A stretch of 11,822 nucleotides of DNA, taken from NCBI GenBank assembly GCA_021799405.1, contig JAJZAL010000165.1:1-11822 (forward strand), in the 5' to 3' direction. Under the pieces are notes generated by a model. That model was given only the letters and a program-made list of their open reading frames with translations, made no database searches and was not told where the DNA came from. The stretch is from Acidobacteriota bacterium. GTDB taxonomy: Bacteria > Acidobacteriota > Terriglobia > Terriglobales > Acidobacteriaceae. Within the stretch, counting starts at the first letter, position 1. Every line of letters begins with the position of its first letter. Both the position numbers and the translations under genes were made by a program. Positions 1 to 7,746 of the stretch are shown here, in pieces.

Positions 1-1144
1 CGGCGAGTTCCTGTTGCTCCCGGCGCTGTATAGCGATGGCATGTCTCACCTGATCGGCCTGACCCACGGCTGCATCCAGTCGCGCCTGGTATGTCTGCCA
101 TAGCACAGCCCGCGTTGCCTGCTGCAGTGCGATTTGCGCCTGGTTGTGGTTGAAGAGCGGCAAAGATATCGTGACACGCGGCCCGAAGTCATTCACGCCT
201 TCGATCGGATCGCGAGCCAGAGCCATGCCCGCCGTCAACGCGGGGAATTGCCCGAGCACAGCCTGGCGGACGTTTTCCTCCTGGCTCTTATATCCCGCCT
301 GTAGCGCCAGCAAGTCAGGGCGCCGATGGGCGACCGTGGCAGCGGCCGCTTGGAAATCCTTTTCCGACAACGTGCGGAAATTCGGCGAGCCAATCAGGTG
401 CAGGTGCACGTCCGATTGCAGCCCCAAAAGCGCATTCAACTGATGCCGCGCAAGGTTCATTTGCAACTGTAACTGTCGTTGAGCAGTTTCTGCGTGGTTC
501 AGCGCAACCAGATCCGCAGAGACCGTGGTGGCCAGTGCGTCGCCGTGCAGCATTGCCGCATGGCTCGTCTTGTATTGGGCATGCGATAAGCGCACGGACT
601 GATCCAACAGCTGGGTCAGACGCTGGTCGGTCTGTACCTGGATAAACAACTGCTCGGCCCGCGCCGCGGTCTGCCATTCCAGCCACAAAATGTTCAGGTT
701 AACCTGTCGTTCGTTGGCCGCCGCCGCTGCTTTCGCCGCGCCGCGAGTGATCCATGACTGAATCTGTTCGCTCAGGCCGAGCGTCCCGCCGTAGTTGTGC
801 ACGGAAGACGCAAAGCTGGCGTCGAATTGCGGATTTGGCAAGAGTCCTGCCTGTAGGACTTGTGCGTCCGCCACACCCGCCTGCAGACGCGCAGCCTTCA
901 GTTCGGGGTTGTGAATGACGGCGAGCAGCATGACTGTCGTCGCGTCCAGACCGCGCGAGGAAGTTTGATGGGGCGCAAGTCCCGGAATTCTGAATTGTGT
1001 CACCGGTACGGTGAGTTGTGTGGTGTTCCCCAGGTCAGGCGCAGCCGGCAGAGGGTGAGCGTGATAAGCAGTACAGCCAGTGAACAACAGACTTACCAGC
1101 AACGTCGCGGATAGTTTCCACCAAGAGTGAGCAGGGCGCTTCAT
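1..1144 (-). CDS. Outer-membrane factor lipoprotein (TolC/OEP family), 3' end cut by window edge
   Basis: Predicted outer-membrane exit duct of the tripartite efflux pump encoded by the two preceding genes. About 381 codons are visible and the reading frame is open to the left edge, so the C-terminus is missing. The N-terminus has a basic start, a hydrophobic segment (residues about 11-22) and a lipobox-like FTGC with the acceptor Cys at residue 24, suggesting a lipoprotein. NPEL at 79-82 followed by GLLPNP at 100-105 is the usual start of the OEP domain. Long Ala/Gln/Leu-rich helical stretches follow, and a second-repeat-like segment (RRPDLLALQAG, then FGPRVTISLPLF) shows the internal duplication of the family. 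The ATG overlaps the pump stop codon by four bases (ATGA), and AGGAG lies 8 nt upstream. The family is clear; the transported compound is unknown. Confidence 0.93.
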   Translation of the reverse strand, partial: MKRPAHSWWKLSATLLVSLLFTGCTAYHAHPLPAAPDLGNTTQLTVPVTQFRIPGLAPHQTSSRGLDATTVMLLAVIHNPELKAARLQAGVADAQVLQAGLLPNPQFDASFASSVHNYGGTLGLSEQIQSWITRGAAKAAAAANERQVNLNILWLEWQTAARAEQLFIQVQTDQRLTQLLDQSVRLSHAQYKTSHAAMLHGDALATTVSADLVALNHAETAQRQLQLQMNLARHQLNALLGLQSDVHLHLIGSPNFRTLSEKDFQAAAATVAHRRPDLLALQAGYKSQEENVRQAVLGQFPALTAGMALARDPIEGVNDFGPRVTISLPLFNHNQAQIALQQATRAVLWQTYQARLDAAVGQADQVRHAIAIQRREQQELA

Positions 1145-4100
1145 ACCTGTTGCTCCTTTGCGAGTTGCTTGCGTCGGATATGCAGATAAAGGGCGGGGAG
1201 CAGGTTCGTGCTGAGCAGGGCACTCCACAAAATGCCGCCGAGTACCACGACGGCCAGTCCCTGTTCCGGTGCGGCGCCCTCGCCCCAACCGAGTGCTGTG
1301 GGCAGCATGCCCAGGATCGCCGTCAGCGTAGTCAGCGCAATGGGCCGGAAACGTACCTGCACTGCCTCAGTCACAGCTTCTTCCAGTGGCATGCCTTCCG
1401 CTTCATTCCGCCGTGTCCGGTAAAGCAGCACAATACCGTGATTCAGCCCGATGCCAACCAGGGTGAGAAAAGCGACGAGCCCGACTGCATTGAGGCCAAC
1501 GCCGCTCAGGATGAGCGCGAGGATCCCGCCGGTGAATGCCAGCGGAATTTGTAACAGTAGGAGTCCCGGTACAAGAAGGCCGTCAAACTGCATGATCATA
1601 ATGGCTGCCATCAGCAGAAATGCCGCAATGGCAGCGGCGCAAAGCCCGAGCACGGCATTTTCCAATTGAGGGAACAGGCCGCCGAATCCGATGCGATACC
1701 CGGGCGGCAGATGCAGGCCCTTCAGCGCCTTGCGTGCTGAAGCAATGGTGCTGCCGAGCGGTCCAGTGGGAGTGGCAAGAATCTCCAGTGCGCGTGCGCC
1801 GTCAATGTGACGAATCTCATTTGGTGTCGTCACCATGCGGATGTCGGCGAGTTGACCCAGCGGAGTCCAGCCATTGGTGAGGATGGGGAGTTGCGCAAGT
1901 GTGGTGGGCGATTGTTGTGTGGCATCCGCGAGGCGTACGTAGAGTGCGAGCGGGAGATTGCCTTGCGGCACCTGCGCTACGATCTCGCCATTCAGCAGCG
2001 GCGCCAATTGTGCGTAAAGTTGCGCGGGGGTCATGTGGTGCAGCGCCAGAGCGCTTGCACGAGGTACGATCTGCAATTGCGTGATGCGGTATCCGTCATT
2101 GTCAAAAATTCCGGATAGCGCCGAGATCGGGCGCAGCCTGTGCACAACCTGCTGCGCGATCGTGCGCAACTCAGAAATGCTGTTGCCGTAAATATCGATC
2201 ACGAAGGGTTGCGGCAGTCCGTCCAGACTCTCCCCAAGCCGTTCAATCGTTGGAGTGTCAATGGATAATTGGACGCCATCTGTAGCGGCCTCGTTCATGA
2301 TGCGGTGGGCGATCGCATCGAGGCTGTCCACCTTCACATTGGGTTTCAGCATCACCTGAATTTCCCCTGCATAGGCGGGCTCCGTATAAAATCCGCTCGC
2401 CGCGGAGCCGATGCGCGCGTACACATGACGAACGGCGGGGTCCGCTGACATACGCTTACTCATGCTCATGACCGCATCTTCGGTTTCGAGCGTCGAACTT
2501 CCTGGCGGCAGCGTAAAGCTGACGAGCAACACGCCTTCATTGGGCAGCGGCAAGAAGTCGAGGGGAACCAACACGAGCCCGGCAAGACTGACGGTGAGCA
2601 GCAGAACACAAGCAGCGAGGCTGATCCAAGGATGCCTTGCGACGATCCGAAAGAGCCTCTGATTCTGCCGTCGCAACCAGATCAGTGCCCTCCCGGCAGG
2701 AGTGGGTGCCGTGCGCACTTTGGCTTTCAGGAATCCAAGGCTGAGTGGGATGAGGCTGATGGAGATCAACAGCGATGCCAGCAGCGAAAGCGCCATCGCC
2801 AACGCGAATGGAATAAAGAAGAGCCCGGCGAGGCCGCCAACAAAGAGCAGCGGGATAAAGACAGAAACCGTTGTCAGTGTTCCGGTGACGTCGGGACCAA
2901 GGATATCCATCAATCCACGAAAGACGCCAGGCCAGTGCGCATCGCCTTTTTCCCAGCGATGGTAAATGCTTTCGAGAACGATGATGCCGTCGTCACTCAG
3001 CAAACCAACGGCGACGGTCAAAGCGCCCAGCGTCATCAGGTTCAGGCTCTGGCCTGTGGCATATAGACCGGCAATGCCCAGCAGCAGTGAGAGCGGAATG
3101 CTCAACGACAAGATCCAGATTCCACGCCCGGCGCCCAGAATCCACAGCAGTACGCCAATGGCCAGCAGTCCGCCGATGAGCAGGTTGCGTCCGAGATCAG
3201 TGCCAATGCTGTGCACCAGATGCCCCTGGCTGTAAACGTTGACCCACTTCACCCCGGCGGGCAGTTCGTTTACGGTGCTCATCAGGCTCTGTCGAACTGC
3301 GTCGTCCACCGGGATGGTCGATGCGCCCGGTTGCTTAAAAACAACGAGCGCAATGCTTGGCCGGCGGTCGAGCAAGGATTCATTCAGGGTTGGAACAGGC
3401 GCGCGAATCACGCGTGCAAGATCGTGCAGGGGGATGGGGCCATCGGAGCCTGCAACAGGAATATCTTCAAGCTGACGAATCTTTGACGGAAGACTTCTGA
3501 CTTCCACAAAGACATTCTGATGCCCCTCGGTGATGTATCCGCCGGGGCTGAGCAGAACCTGCTGCTGAAGCGCCTGAACCATCGCGGTTACAGGAACGCC
3601 GTAGTGGTGCATGGCTTCGAGATCCGGTTGCACCCATAGCGACTCTTCGCCGCTGCCATAGACCTCCACTTGATAAACACCGGGCAGCGCGCGCAATGCG
3701 GGAGCAATATCGGCGCGCACGGCGCGTTCCACTTGAGTTGGAGAAACACTGGCAGGAATGCTGAGAGCGTAATCTGCTACTTCATTGATTCCAGCCCCCA
3801 TGATCTGAGCGAATGGACGCGCCGTCAAAGGAAGCCTGCCACGGACGCGGTCGATGGCGCTGTTGACGGCGAGCAGGTCCTGCTGCGCGTGCGTGCTTGA
3901 CTGGAATCGAATATCCGTCTGAATCGTGCCGTCGCCCATGCTCGATCGCACGCTGACCAGGTTGGGCAACGACATGATTTCGCCTTCGAGCGGGCGGACG
4001 ACCTGCGTCTCCATCTCCGTCGCGGTAGCGCCGGGCTCGTGCGTGATGATGCTGATCTCTGGAAAGTTGAAGCGAGGCAGCACCTCGACCGGAATCTTCC

Positions 4101-4212
4101 AGTATGCGTAGGCTCCGTAAAGAATCAGCGCACTGTAGATCATTACCCAGAACAGCGGCTGAAGCAGGACGCGGCGGAGAAAAGAGTTCCGTATTGTGTC
4201 GGGTTCGGCCAT
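1141..4212 (-). CDS. RND-superfamily efflux permease (AcrB/CzcA-like), 1023 aa
   Basis: Inner-membrane proton-driven pump subunit of the tripartite system. The length is in the normal range for the family. Residues 17-35 form TM1, followed by the first porter loop. TM2-TM6 lie at about 340-495 and contain the proton-relay Asp pair at 407-408 (GLLSDDGIIVLES), at the same numbers as in AcrB. The second porter region runs from about 555 to 850, and the last TM bundle from about 853 to 1012. In TM10 the position of AcrB Lys940 appears to be Asn924 followed by His925 (GLNHGIVLLYR). This recalls the Lys-free TM10 of the heavy-metal (HME) branch, while the DD pair resembles the drug (HAE) branch. 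I therefore leave the substrate open. The gene starts 5 nt after the adaptor stop. The GAGGA before its ATG is close (2 nt spacing) and overlaps that stop, so coupling is likely. The start at MAEPD is the only well-placed ATG. Confidence 0.95.
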   Translation of the reverse strand: MAEPDTIRNSFLRRVLLQPLFWVMIYSALILYGAYAYWKIPVEVLPRFNFPEISIITHEPGATATEMETQVVRPLEGEIMSLPNLVSVRSSMGDGTIQTDIRFQSSTHAQQDLLAVNSAIDRVRGRLPLTARPFAQIMGAGINEVADYALSIPASVSPTQVERAVRADIAPALRALPGVYQVEVYGSGEESLWVQPDLEAMHHYGVPVTAMVQALQQQVLLSPGGYITEGHQNVFVEVRSLPSKIRQLEDIPVAGSDGPIPLHDLARVIRAPVPTLNESLLDRRPSIALVVFKQPGASTIPVDDAVRQSLMSTVNELPAGVKWVNVYSQGHLVHSIGTDLGRNLLIGGLLAIGVLLWILGAGRGIWILSLSIPLSLLLGIAGLYATGQSLNLMTLGALTVAVGLLSDDGIIVLESIYHRWEKGDAHWPGVFRGLMDILGPDVTGTLTTVSVFIPLLFVGGLAGLFFIPFALAMALSLLASLLISISLIPLSLGFLKAKVRTAPTPAGRALIWLRRQNQRLFRIVARHPWISLAACVLLLTVSLAGLVLVPLDFLPLPNEGVLLVSFTLPPGSSTLETEDAVMSMSKRMSADPAVRHVYARIGSAASGFYTEPAYAGEIQVMLKPNVKVDSLDAIAHRIMNEAATDGVQLSIDTPTIERLGESLDGLPQPFVIDIYGNSISELRTIAQQVVHRLRPISALSGIFDNDGYRITQLQIVPRASALALHHMTPAQLYAQLAPLLNGEIVAQVPQGNLPLALYVRLADATQQSPTTLAQLPILTNGWTPLGQLADIRMVTTPNEIRHIDGARALEILATPTGPLGSTIASARKALKGLHLPPGYRIGFGGLFPQLENAVLGLCAAAIAAFLLMAAIMIMQFDGLLVPGLLLLQIPLAFTGGILALILSGVGLNAVGLVAFLTLVGIGLNHGIVLLYRTRRNEAEGMPLEEAVTEAVQVRFRPIALTTLTAILGMLPTALGWGEGAAPEQGLAVVVLGGILWSALLSTNLLPALYLHIRRKQLAKEQQV
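1153..1159 (-). promoter_or_regulatory. Ribosome binding site for the outer-membrane factor
   Basis: On the minus strand AAAGGAG lies 8 nt before the ATG at 1144, inside the last codons of the pump gene. Together with the 4-nt ATGA overlap (1141-1144) this fixes the start and suggests translational coupling of pump and outer-membrane factor. Confidence 0.8.
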
Positions 4213-4217
4213 GGTCC

Positions 4218-5318
4218 TCAGTCCGGAATCTGATAATGCTCGGAAATTTCTGAATGAAACAGCAGGTACGCATTGGTCGTAACTACTTTGGCGCCGGGTG
4301 CAAGCCCGCTCTTAATGAAGGTGTTCCATCCTTGCGATGGCCCCGGCACAACCTGCTGCGCGCGATATCCTTTTGCGTTGCGAATCATCACCCACCATTT
4401 GCCCTGATCGAGGATGAGCGCGCGAGTCGGGACGACCGGCAGAATACGCGATTGTGCGTGGAGGACAACGGTCCCGGACTCGCCGTTGATCCATGCAGCG
4501 TGCCCCCGTGTCGGCTGCAGCGCAACCTGCTCCCCGCCGCCTGGAGTGACAGATGCAAAGAGCGCGGCAACTTGTACGGGGATAACTCCACTGCTATCTG
4601 AAGGAGTGAACTGCCCCGTCATGCCTGCGCGAATCGCGCGCAGATCATTGCCATAGTAGGTGGCCACCAGCCACAAGCTTCCGTCGCTTTGCAGTGTGAC
4701 CAGGGGTTGTCCTGCCTGTACCAGCTGCCCATTCCGACTGCTGAGCGAGAGCACAACGCTGCCGGTAGGCGCCGTGACGGTGCGCATCCTTTCGACGGCA
4801 GAGAGTTGTGCCTCTGCGTTTTTCAACCCGGCCTGCGCTTTGGAGAATGTGCTCTGGGCCTGATGCACCATTTCGCGTGTGCTCAAATGAATGCGCAGCT
4901 GATCTTCCTGAATGGCCAGCGATTTCTGCGCATCGTCGAACTGCGCTTTTGCGCTCCGCAGGTTTGCCTTGTCCTGCAGCAGCAAATTCTGGATACTTGG
5001 CCCGCTGAGCTCGGCAAGCACCTGTCCCGCCCTGACATGCATGCCGGGCGCGACGCTCAAGCCGGAAACAACGCCGGTTTCTGCGGCGTTGAGCGGCAGA
5101 ACGCTTGTCGGCTCGACTTGGGCATAGGCATTGAGCTGCGGTGTCATCCGCTTCGTCTGAACCTTGACCATGCCCACGCTATTTTGCGCGAAGGCCGATT
5201 GCGTGGTCAGAACGAGAGCCAGCATCGCAGTCGTCAGCCATCGCCAAAGTGATCTGCGGGGATTGTCCCTGAAGGAACGGCGCAGGAATGAAGGTGTGGA
5301 GGAATACCGAAACGTCAT
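4218..5318 (-). CDS. Periplasmic adaptor (membrane fusion protein) of RND efflux pump, 366 aa
   Basis: HlyD/AcrA/CzcB-type adaptor that would link the RND permease to the outer-membrane factor. A basic N-region (residues 1-28) leads into a hydrophobic core (29-40) and a probable signal-peptidase I site AFA|QN after residue 44. No lipobox is seen. The first half of the lipoyl domain is at about 70-104 (ETGVVSGLSVAPGMHVRAGQVL), an alpha-helical hairpin at about 107-178 and the second lipoyl half at about 181-211 (NGQLVQAGQPLVTL). A beta-barrel and a membrane-proximal domain run to residue 366. The N-region is long, so a later start is conceivable, but no in-frame ATG precedes the hydrophobic core. 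The ATG at 5318 overlaps (ATGA) a stop that closes an open tail downstream of the preceding small gene. Substrate specificity is not evident. Confidence 0.92.
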   Translation of the reverse strand: MTFRYSSTPSFLRRSFRDNPRRSLWRWLTTAMLALVLTTQSAFAQNSVGMVKVQTKRMTPQLNAYAQVEPTSVLPLNAAETGVVSGLSVAPGMHVRAGQVLAELSGPSIQNLLLQDKANLRSAKAQFDDAQKSLAIQEDQLRIHLSTREMVHQAQSTFSKAQAGLKNAEAQLSAVERMRTVTAPTGSVVLSLSSRNGQLVQAGQPLVTLQSDGSLWLVATYYGNDLRAIRAGMTGQFTPSDSSGVIPVQVAALFASVTPGGGEQVALQPTRGHAAWINGESGTVVLHAQSRILPVVPTRALILDQGKWWVMIRNAKGYRAQQVVPGPSQGWNTFIKSGLAPGAKVVTTNAYLLFHSEISEHYQIPD

Positions 5319-5431
5319 GATTTGCTCGTCTGTCGCAATAGGTAGGTGATTGCGTGCATCAGTCCGCCCAGCAGAAAAGACGCGTGTGCGCAGGATTGAT
5401 GCGGGATGAAGTGCTCGGTATGGAAGTGCGG
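5315..5431 (-). other. Open in-frame tail after the amber stop of the small membrane protein
   Basis: Reading on past the TAG at 5434-5432 in the same frame gives 38 sense codons. They start PHFHTEHFIPHQSCAH, include a hydrophobic patch (SFLLGGLMHAITYLL), and end in a TGA that overlaps the adaptor ATG (ATGA, 5315-5318). The segment has five His within its first 16 residues. It could be an untranslated spacer that is open by chance, a formerly coding C-terminus cut off by a nonsense mutation, or a readthrough product. No start codon with an RBS was found for an independent gene. Confidence 0.35.
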
Positions 5432-5746
5432 CTAGATGCGCAGAGGCAAACCCGCAGCGCCAGGTGCGGCTGCGGCGATGAGGCTTGCGGCGTGCTCAAC
5501 GCAGCCCGGGGACGGGCGGAAAAGCGCGGCTCCACGAAGAAGCATGCTCGAAAAATTTGGCGGCGCGACCGAGAAGCTTTTCAGCAGCGAAATTCCTGAA
5601 CAGGCTACCACCAGGAGAATCAGGAGAATGCCATGCGCTCCCAGGTGCCGCAAGTTATCCAGATGATCGTGACATTCCCAAAGGGGATCGATGATCAGGA
5701 AAATCACCAGCATGGAAAGCAGAAAAGCTACGATCCGTTGCGCCAT
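5432..5746 (-). CDS. Small two-helix membrane protein with His/Cys motif, first gene of efflux operon
   Basis: A 104-residue protein that I do not recognise by name. TM1 is at about 4-20 and TM2 at about 39-56. Between them lies a charged motif WECHDHLDNLRHLGAHG (23-39) with one Cys and four His, plausibly metal-binding, although that is inference. The C-terminal half is Ala/Pro-rich and ends PLRI. The start at 5746 is chosen because AAGAGG lies 6 nt upstream. An earlier in-frame ATG at 5794 would add 16 mostly basic residues and lacks such a site. It is the first gene on the strand and precedes the adaptor, suggesting an accessory or sensing role in efflux. It overlaps only a non-genuine upstream extension of the rpsA frame. 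A real gene is favoured by the RBS, the clear TM pattern and its position, but its function is unknown. Confidence 0.7.
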   Translation of the reverse strand: MAQRIVAFLLSMLVIFLIIDPLWECHDHLDNLRHLGAHGILLILLVVACSGISLLKSFSVAPPNFSSMLLRGAALFRPSPGCVEHAASLIAAAAPGAAGLPLRI

Positions 5747-5752
5747 CGAGCG

Positions 5753-5758
5753 CCTCTT
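5753..5758 (-). promoter_or_regulatory. Ribosome binding site deciding start of the small membrane protein
   Basis: AAGAGG on the minus strand, 6 nt before the ATG at 5746. It favours this start over the in-frame ATGs at 5776 and 5794. Confidence 0.6.
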
Positions 5759-5795
5759 GGAACACGAACGTCGCATTTTCCCGTGGTGAAACATG

Positions 5796-5823
5796 ATCTT
5801 AGGGCCAGACTAGCAGACGGCAA
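5796..5823 (-). promoter_or_regulatory. Candidate sigma70-type promoter for the efflux operon
   Basis: On the minus strand TTGCCG (5823-5818) and TAAGAT (5801-5796) are separated by 16 nt, each matching four of six consensus positions. They lie about 50 nt before the chosen start of the small membrane protein, in the divergent spacer shared with rpsA. This is a weak pattern match only. Confidence 0.3.
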
Positions 5824-5899
5824 AGAACGCAGCAAACCCTCGGCTGACATTACAGTCGTTCCCGTTGTGGGGATCGTGAAACAATATGGTGCAGATACC

Positions 5900-7630
5900 A
5901 TGAACCACGACGACCCCATCGATCCACTTACCGCAACCGAATCTGAATCTTTGGTTGCCCCTACGTCCGAATCTGCCGAATCCTTCGGTGAACTTCTGGC
6001 TGAATTCGAGCAGAGTCACGAGCATCGCAAAGACAGGTCGCATTCGGGCGGCGCACAGCAACTGGAAGGCACCGTCGTTTCTATTTCTGCTGATTCCGTT
6101 TACCTCGACATCGGTTTTAAGACCGAAGGCGTGCTGCCTCGCGCTGCGTTTCCGCAAAACGCCGAAAACGTAGCACGCGGCCACCGATTCAATGTCTCGC
6201 TTAAGGGGCGCAATGAGGAAGGCTACTATGAGCTTTCGCTGGCCAGGCTGGCGCAGGTGACGGACTGGGCATCGCTCGAAGCGGCCTTTGAGCAGAAGGC
6301 GGCTATCGTTGGCACGGTGACGGGCGTAGTAAAAGGCGGTCTCAACGTGGATATTGGTGTCCGCGCCTTCATGCCTGCCTCGCGCAGTGGCGTGCCTGTC
6401 GGCGAGGATCTGGAGAAGCTGGTCGGCGAGGAGATTTCCTGCCGCATCATCAAACTCGATGTTGCGGATGAGGACGTCGTGGTCGACCGCCGCGCGATTC
6501 TCGAAGAGCAGGCCCGCTCCCTCGAAGCCCAGCGCCTTGCAGATCTGAAAGAGGGCGATGTCGTCAGCGGTGAAGTCCGCAGCCTGACAGGTTATGGAGC
6601 GTTCGTCAATATTGGCGGCGTGGATGGTCTGCTGCACGTCAGCGATCTGGCCTGGACGCGCGTCCGTACCCCCGACGAACTGCTTTCCGTCGGCCAGCAA
6701 CTCAAGGTGAAAATCCTGAAGATCGATCCCGAGACCAAGCGCATTTCGCTCGGATTGAAACAACTCGGCCAAGAACCGTGGGAAACCGCCGCCGAAAGAT
6801 ACAAGGCTGGCCAGCGTGTCACCGGAACCGTGACTCGTCTTGCCGACTTTGGCGCATTTGTGGAAGTAGAACCCGGCATTGAGGGCCTCATTCATGTTTC
6901 CGAGATGTCGTGGATCAAGAAGGTACGTAAACCATCCGACATTCTGAAGGTTGGCGATACCGTCGAGGCAGTCGTGCTCTCGCTCAATACGGAGGAGCGC
7001 AAGCTCTCGCTCGGCCTCAAACAGGCGTTGGGAGATCCCTGGAGCGACGCCACTCAGAGATTTCCCTCTGGCTCCGTCCACGCCGGCACCGTTTCGCGCC
7101 TGATGAACTTTGGTGCGTTTGTGCAACTCGCCGAGGGCATTGAGGGACTGGTGCACATCAGCGAAATCACCTCTGAAAAGCATTTGCACCATCCGCAGGA
7201 AGCCTTGAAAGTTGGCGAGCCGGTCAAGGTTAAGGTGCTCGCTGTTGACTTGGAAAAGCGGCAGCTCAAGCTCAGCATCAAGCAGGCCGCGCCCACCGGA
7301 CTCGATGAGTTCTTTGCAGAACATCGTGAAGGCGATGTGATTTCAGGCCGTGTGGTGGCAGTGCAAGGCGACACCGCTTCCGTGGAGCTTGGCGAAGGCG
7401 TCAGCGCTACCTGCAAGGCTACGACCGGCAGCAAAGTCAGCGCGACAGAAGGCGCCAGCGCCGGCAAAGCCGATCTGGCTGCTCTCACCTCGATGCTGCA
7501 GTCGCGTTGGAAGGGCGGATCTGGACCGGCATCCTCAGCGCCAGCTTCATTGCAGCCCGGACAGGTGCGCAGCTTCCGCATTACCAGGCTGGACGCGGAT
7601 GCCTCAGCCATCACCGTTGAGGCAGTCTAG
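5900..7630 (+). CDS. rpsA: 30S ribosomal protein S1, six S1 domains, 576 aa
   Basis: RNA-binding ribosomal protein that helps mRNA reach the 30S subunit. S1 (OB-fold) repeats lie at about residues 52-117, 135-200, 217-288, 303-374, 389-463 and 475-575. Repeats 3-5 are the most canonical, with GAFV.(I/V/L)..G..GL.H(V/I)S and K...L.(L/I)K at their ends, and linkers such as QEPW and GDPW match the S1 family. Repeats 1-2 are the divergent ribosome-docking type. The sixth repeat is interrupted by a Ser/Ala/Gly-rich insert (about 505-553). Total length is close to E. coli S1 (557). I place the start at MNHDDPID rather than at earlier in-frame ATGs, because the upstream extension has no domain and overlaps the divergent gene. 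No good Shine-Dalgarno precedes 5900, as in E. coli rpsA, whose translation is autoregulated. A secondary S1-domain paralogue is the alternative identity. The stop codon lies inside a CTAG bordering a fold-back element. Confidence 0.87.
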   Translation: MNHDDPIDPLTATESESLVAPTSESAESFGELLAEFEQSHEHRKDRSHSGGAQQLEGTVVSISADSVYLDIGFKTEGVLPRAAFPQNAENVARGHRFNVSLKGRNEEGYYELSLARLAQVTDWASLEAAFEQKAAIVGTVTGVVKGGLNVDIGVRAFMPASRSGVPVGEDLEKLVGEEISCRIIKLDVADEDVVVDRRAILEEQARSLEAQRLADLKEGDVVSGEVRSLTGYGAFVNIGGVDGLLHVSDLAWTRVRTPDELLSVGQQLKVKILKIDPETKRISLGLKQLGQEPWETAAERYKAGQRVTGTVTRLADFGAFVEVEPGIEGLIHVSEMSWIKKVRKPSDILKVGDTVEAVVLSLNTEERKLSLGLKQALGDPWSDATQRFPSGSVHAGTVSRLMNFGAFVQLAEGIEGLVHISEITSEKHLHHPQEALKVGEPVKVKVLAVDLEKRQLKLSIKQAAPTGLDEFFAEHREGDVISGRVVAVQGDTASVELGEGVSATCKATTGSKVSATEGASAGKADLAALTSMLQSRWKGGSGPASSAPASLQPGQVRSFRITRLDADASAITVEAV

Positions 7631-7746
7631 AGCATTTCCCCTATTGGTATAGACCGAAGAGAGAATCTCAACGCAGCTTTTTCGTTAAGAAAAGCTGCGC
7701 TTGGTTAAATTCAGAAAGTTCAAAGTAATAGGGGAAATGCTCTAGA
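7626..7746. repeat. Fold-back element 1 with perfect 20-bp terminal inverted repeats (MITE/REP-like)
   Basis: The arm TCTAGAGCATTTCCCCTATT (7626-7645) is repeated perfectly in inverted orientation at 7727-7746. The interior is AT-richer than the surroundings and holds a second perfect inverted repeat (7672-7699). Each end carries CTAG (7627-7630 and 7742-7745). If CTAG is a target duplication, the element proper is 7631-7741 (111 bp, 15-bp terminal repeats). There is no room for a transposase, so it would be a non-autonomous element. The left CTAG includes the rpsA stop codon. Confidence 0.75.
7672..7699. repeat. Perfect 10-bp inner hairpin of element 1
   Basis: CGCAGCTTTT (7672-7681) and AAAAGCTGCG (7690-7699) are separated by an 8-nt loop. 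It could fold in either transcript direction. No U-run follows the stem on either strand, so I do not call it an intrinsic terminator, although it may shield the 3' end of rpsA mRNA. Confidence 0.7.

Noticed and set aside
315..686. A 123-codon minus-strand frame inside the outer-membrane factor region
   Set aside because: It is out of frame with the continuous OEP-family reading frame that runs from 1144 to the window edge, and shows no recognisable domain.
5633..5899. An N-terminal extension of the S1 protein by 89 residues from an earlier ATG
   Set aside because: The extension has no S1-like content and covers both the divergent spacer and the start of the small membrane protein. MNHDDPID with an acidic leader before domain 1 is a normal S1 beginning.
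5810..7324. A 504-codon open frame on the minus strand opposite rpsA
   Set aside because: It lies wholly antisense to well-matched S1 domains, reads as a mirror of S1 codon usage (its residues track rpsA codons), and shows no domain of its own.
7672..7699. Intrinsic terminator for rpsA
   Set aside because: The stem ends in A/T pairs but no U-run follows on either strand, and it is nested in a terminal-repeat element, so the element explanation is stronger.
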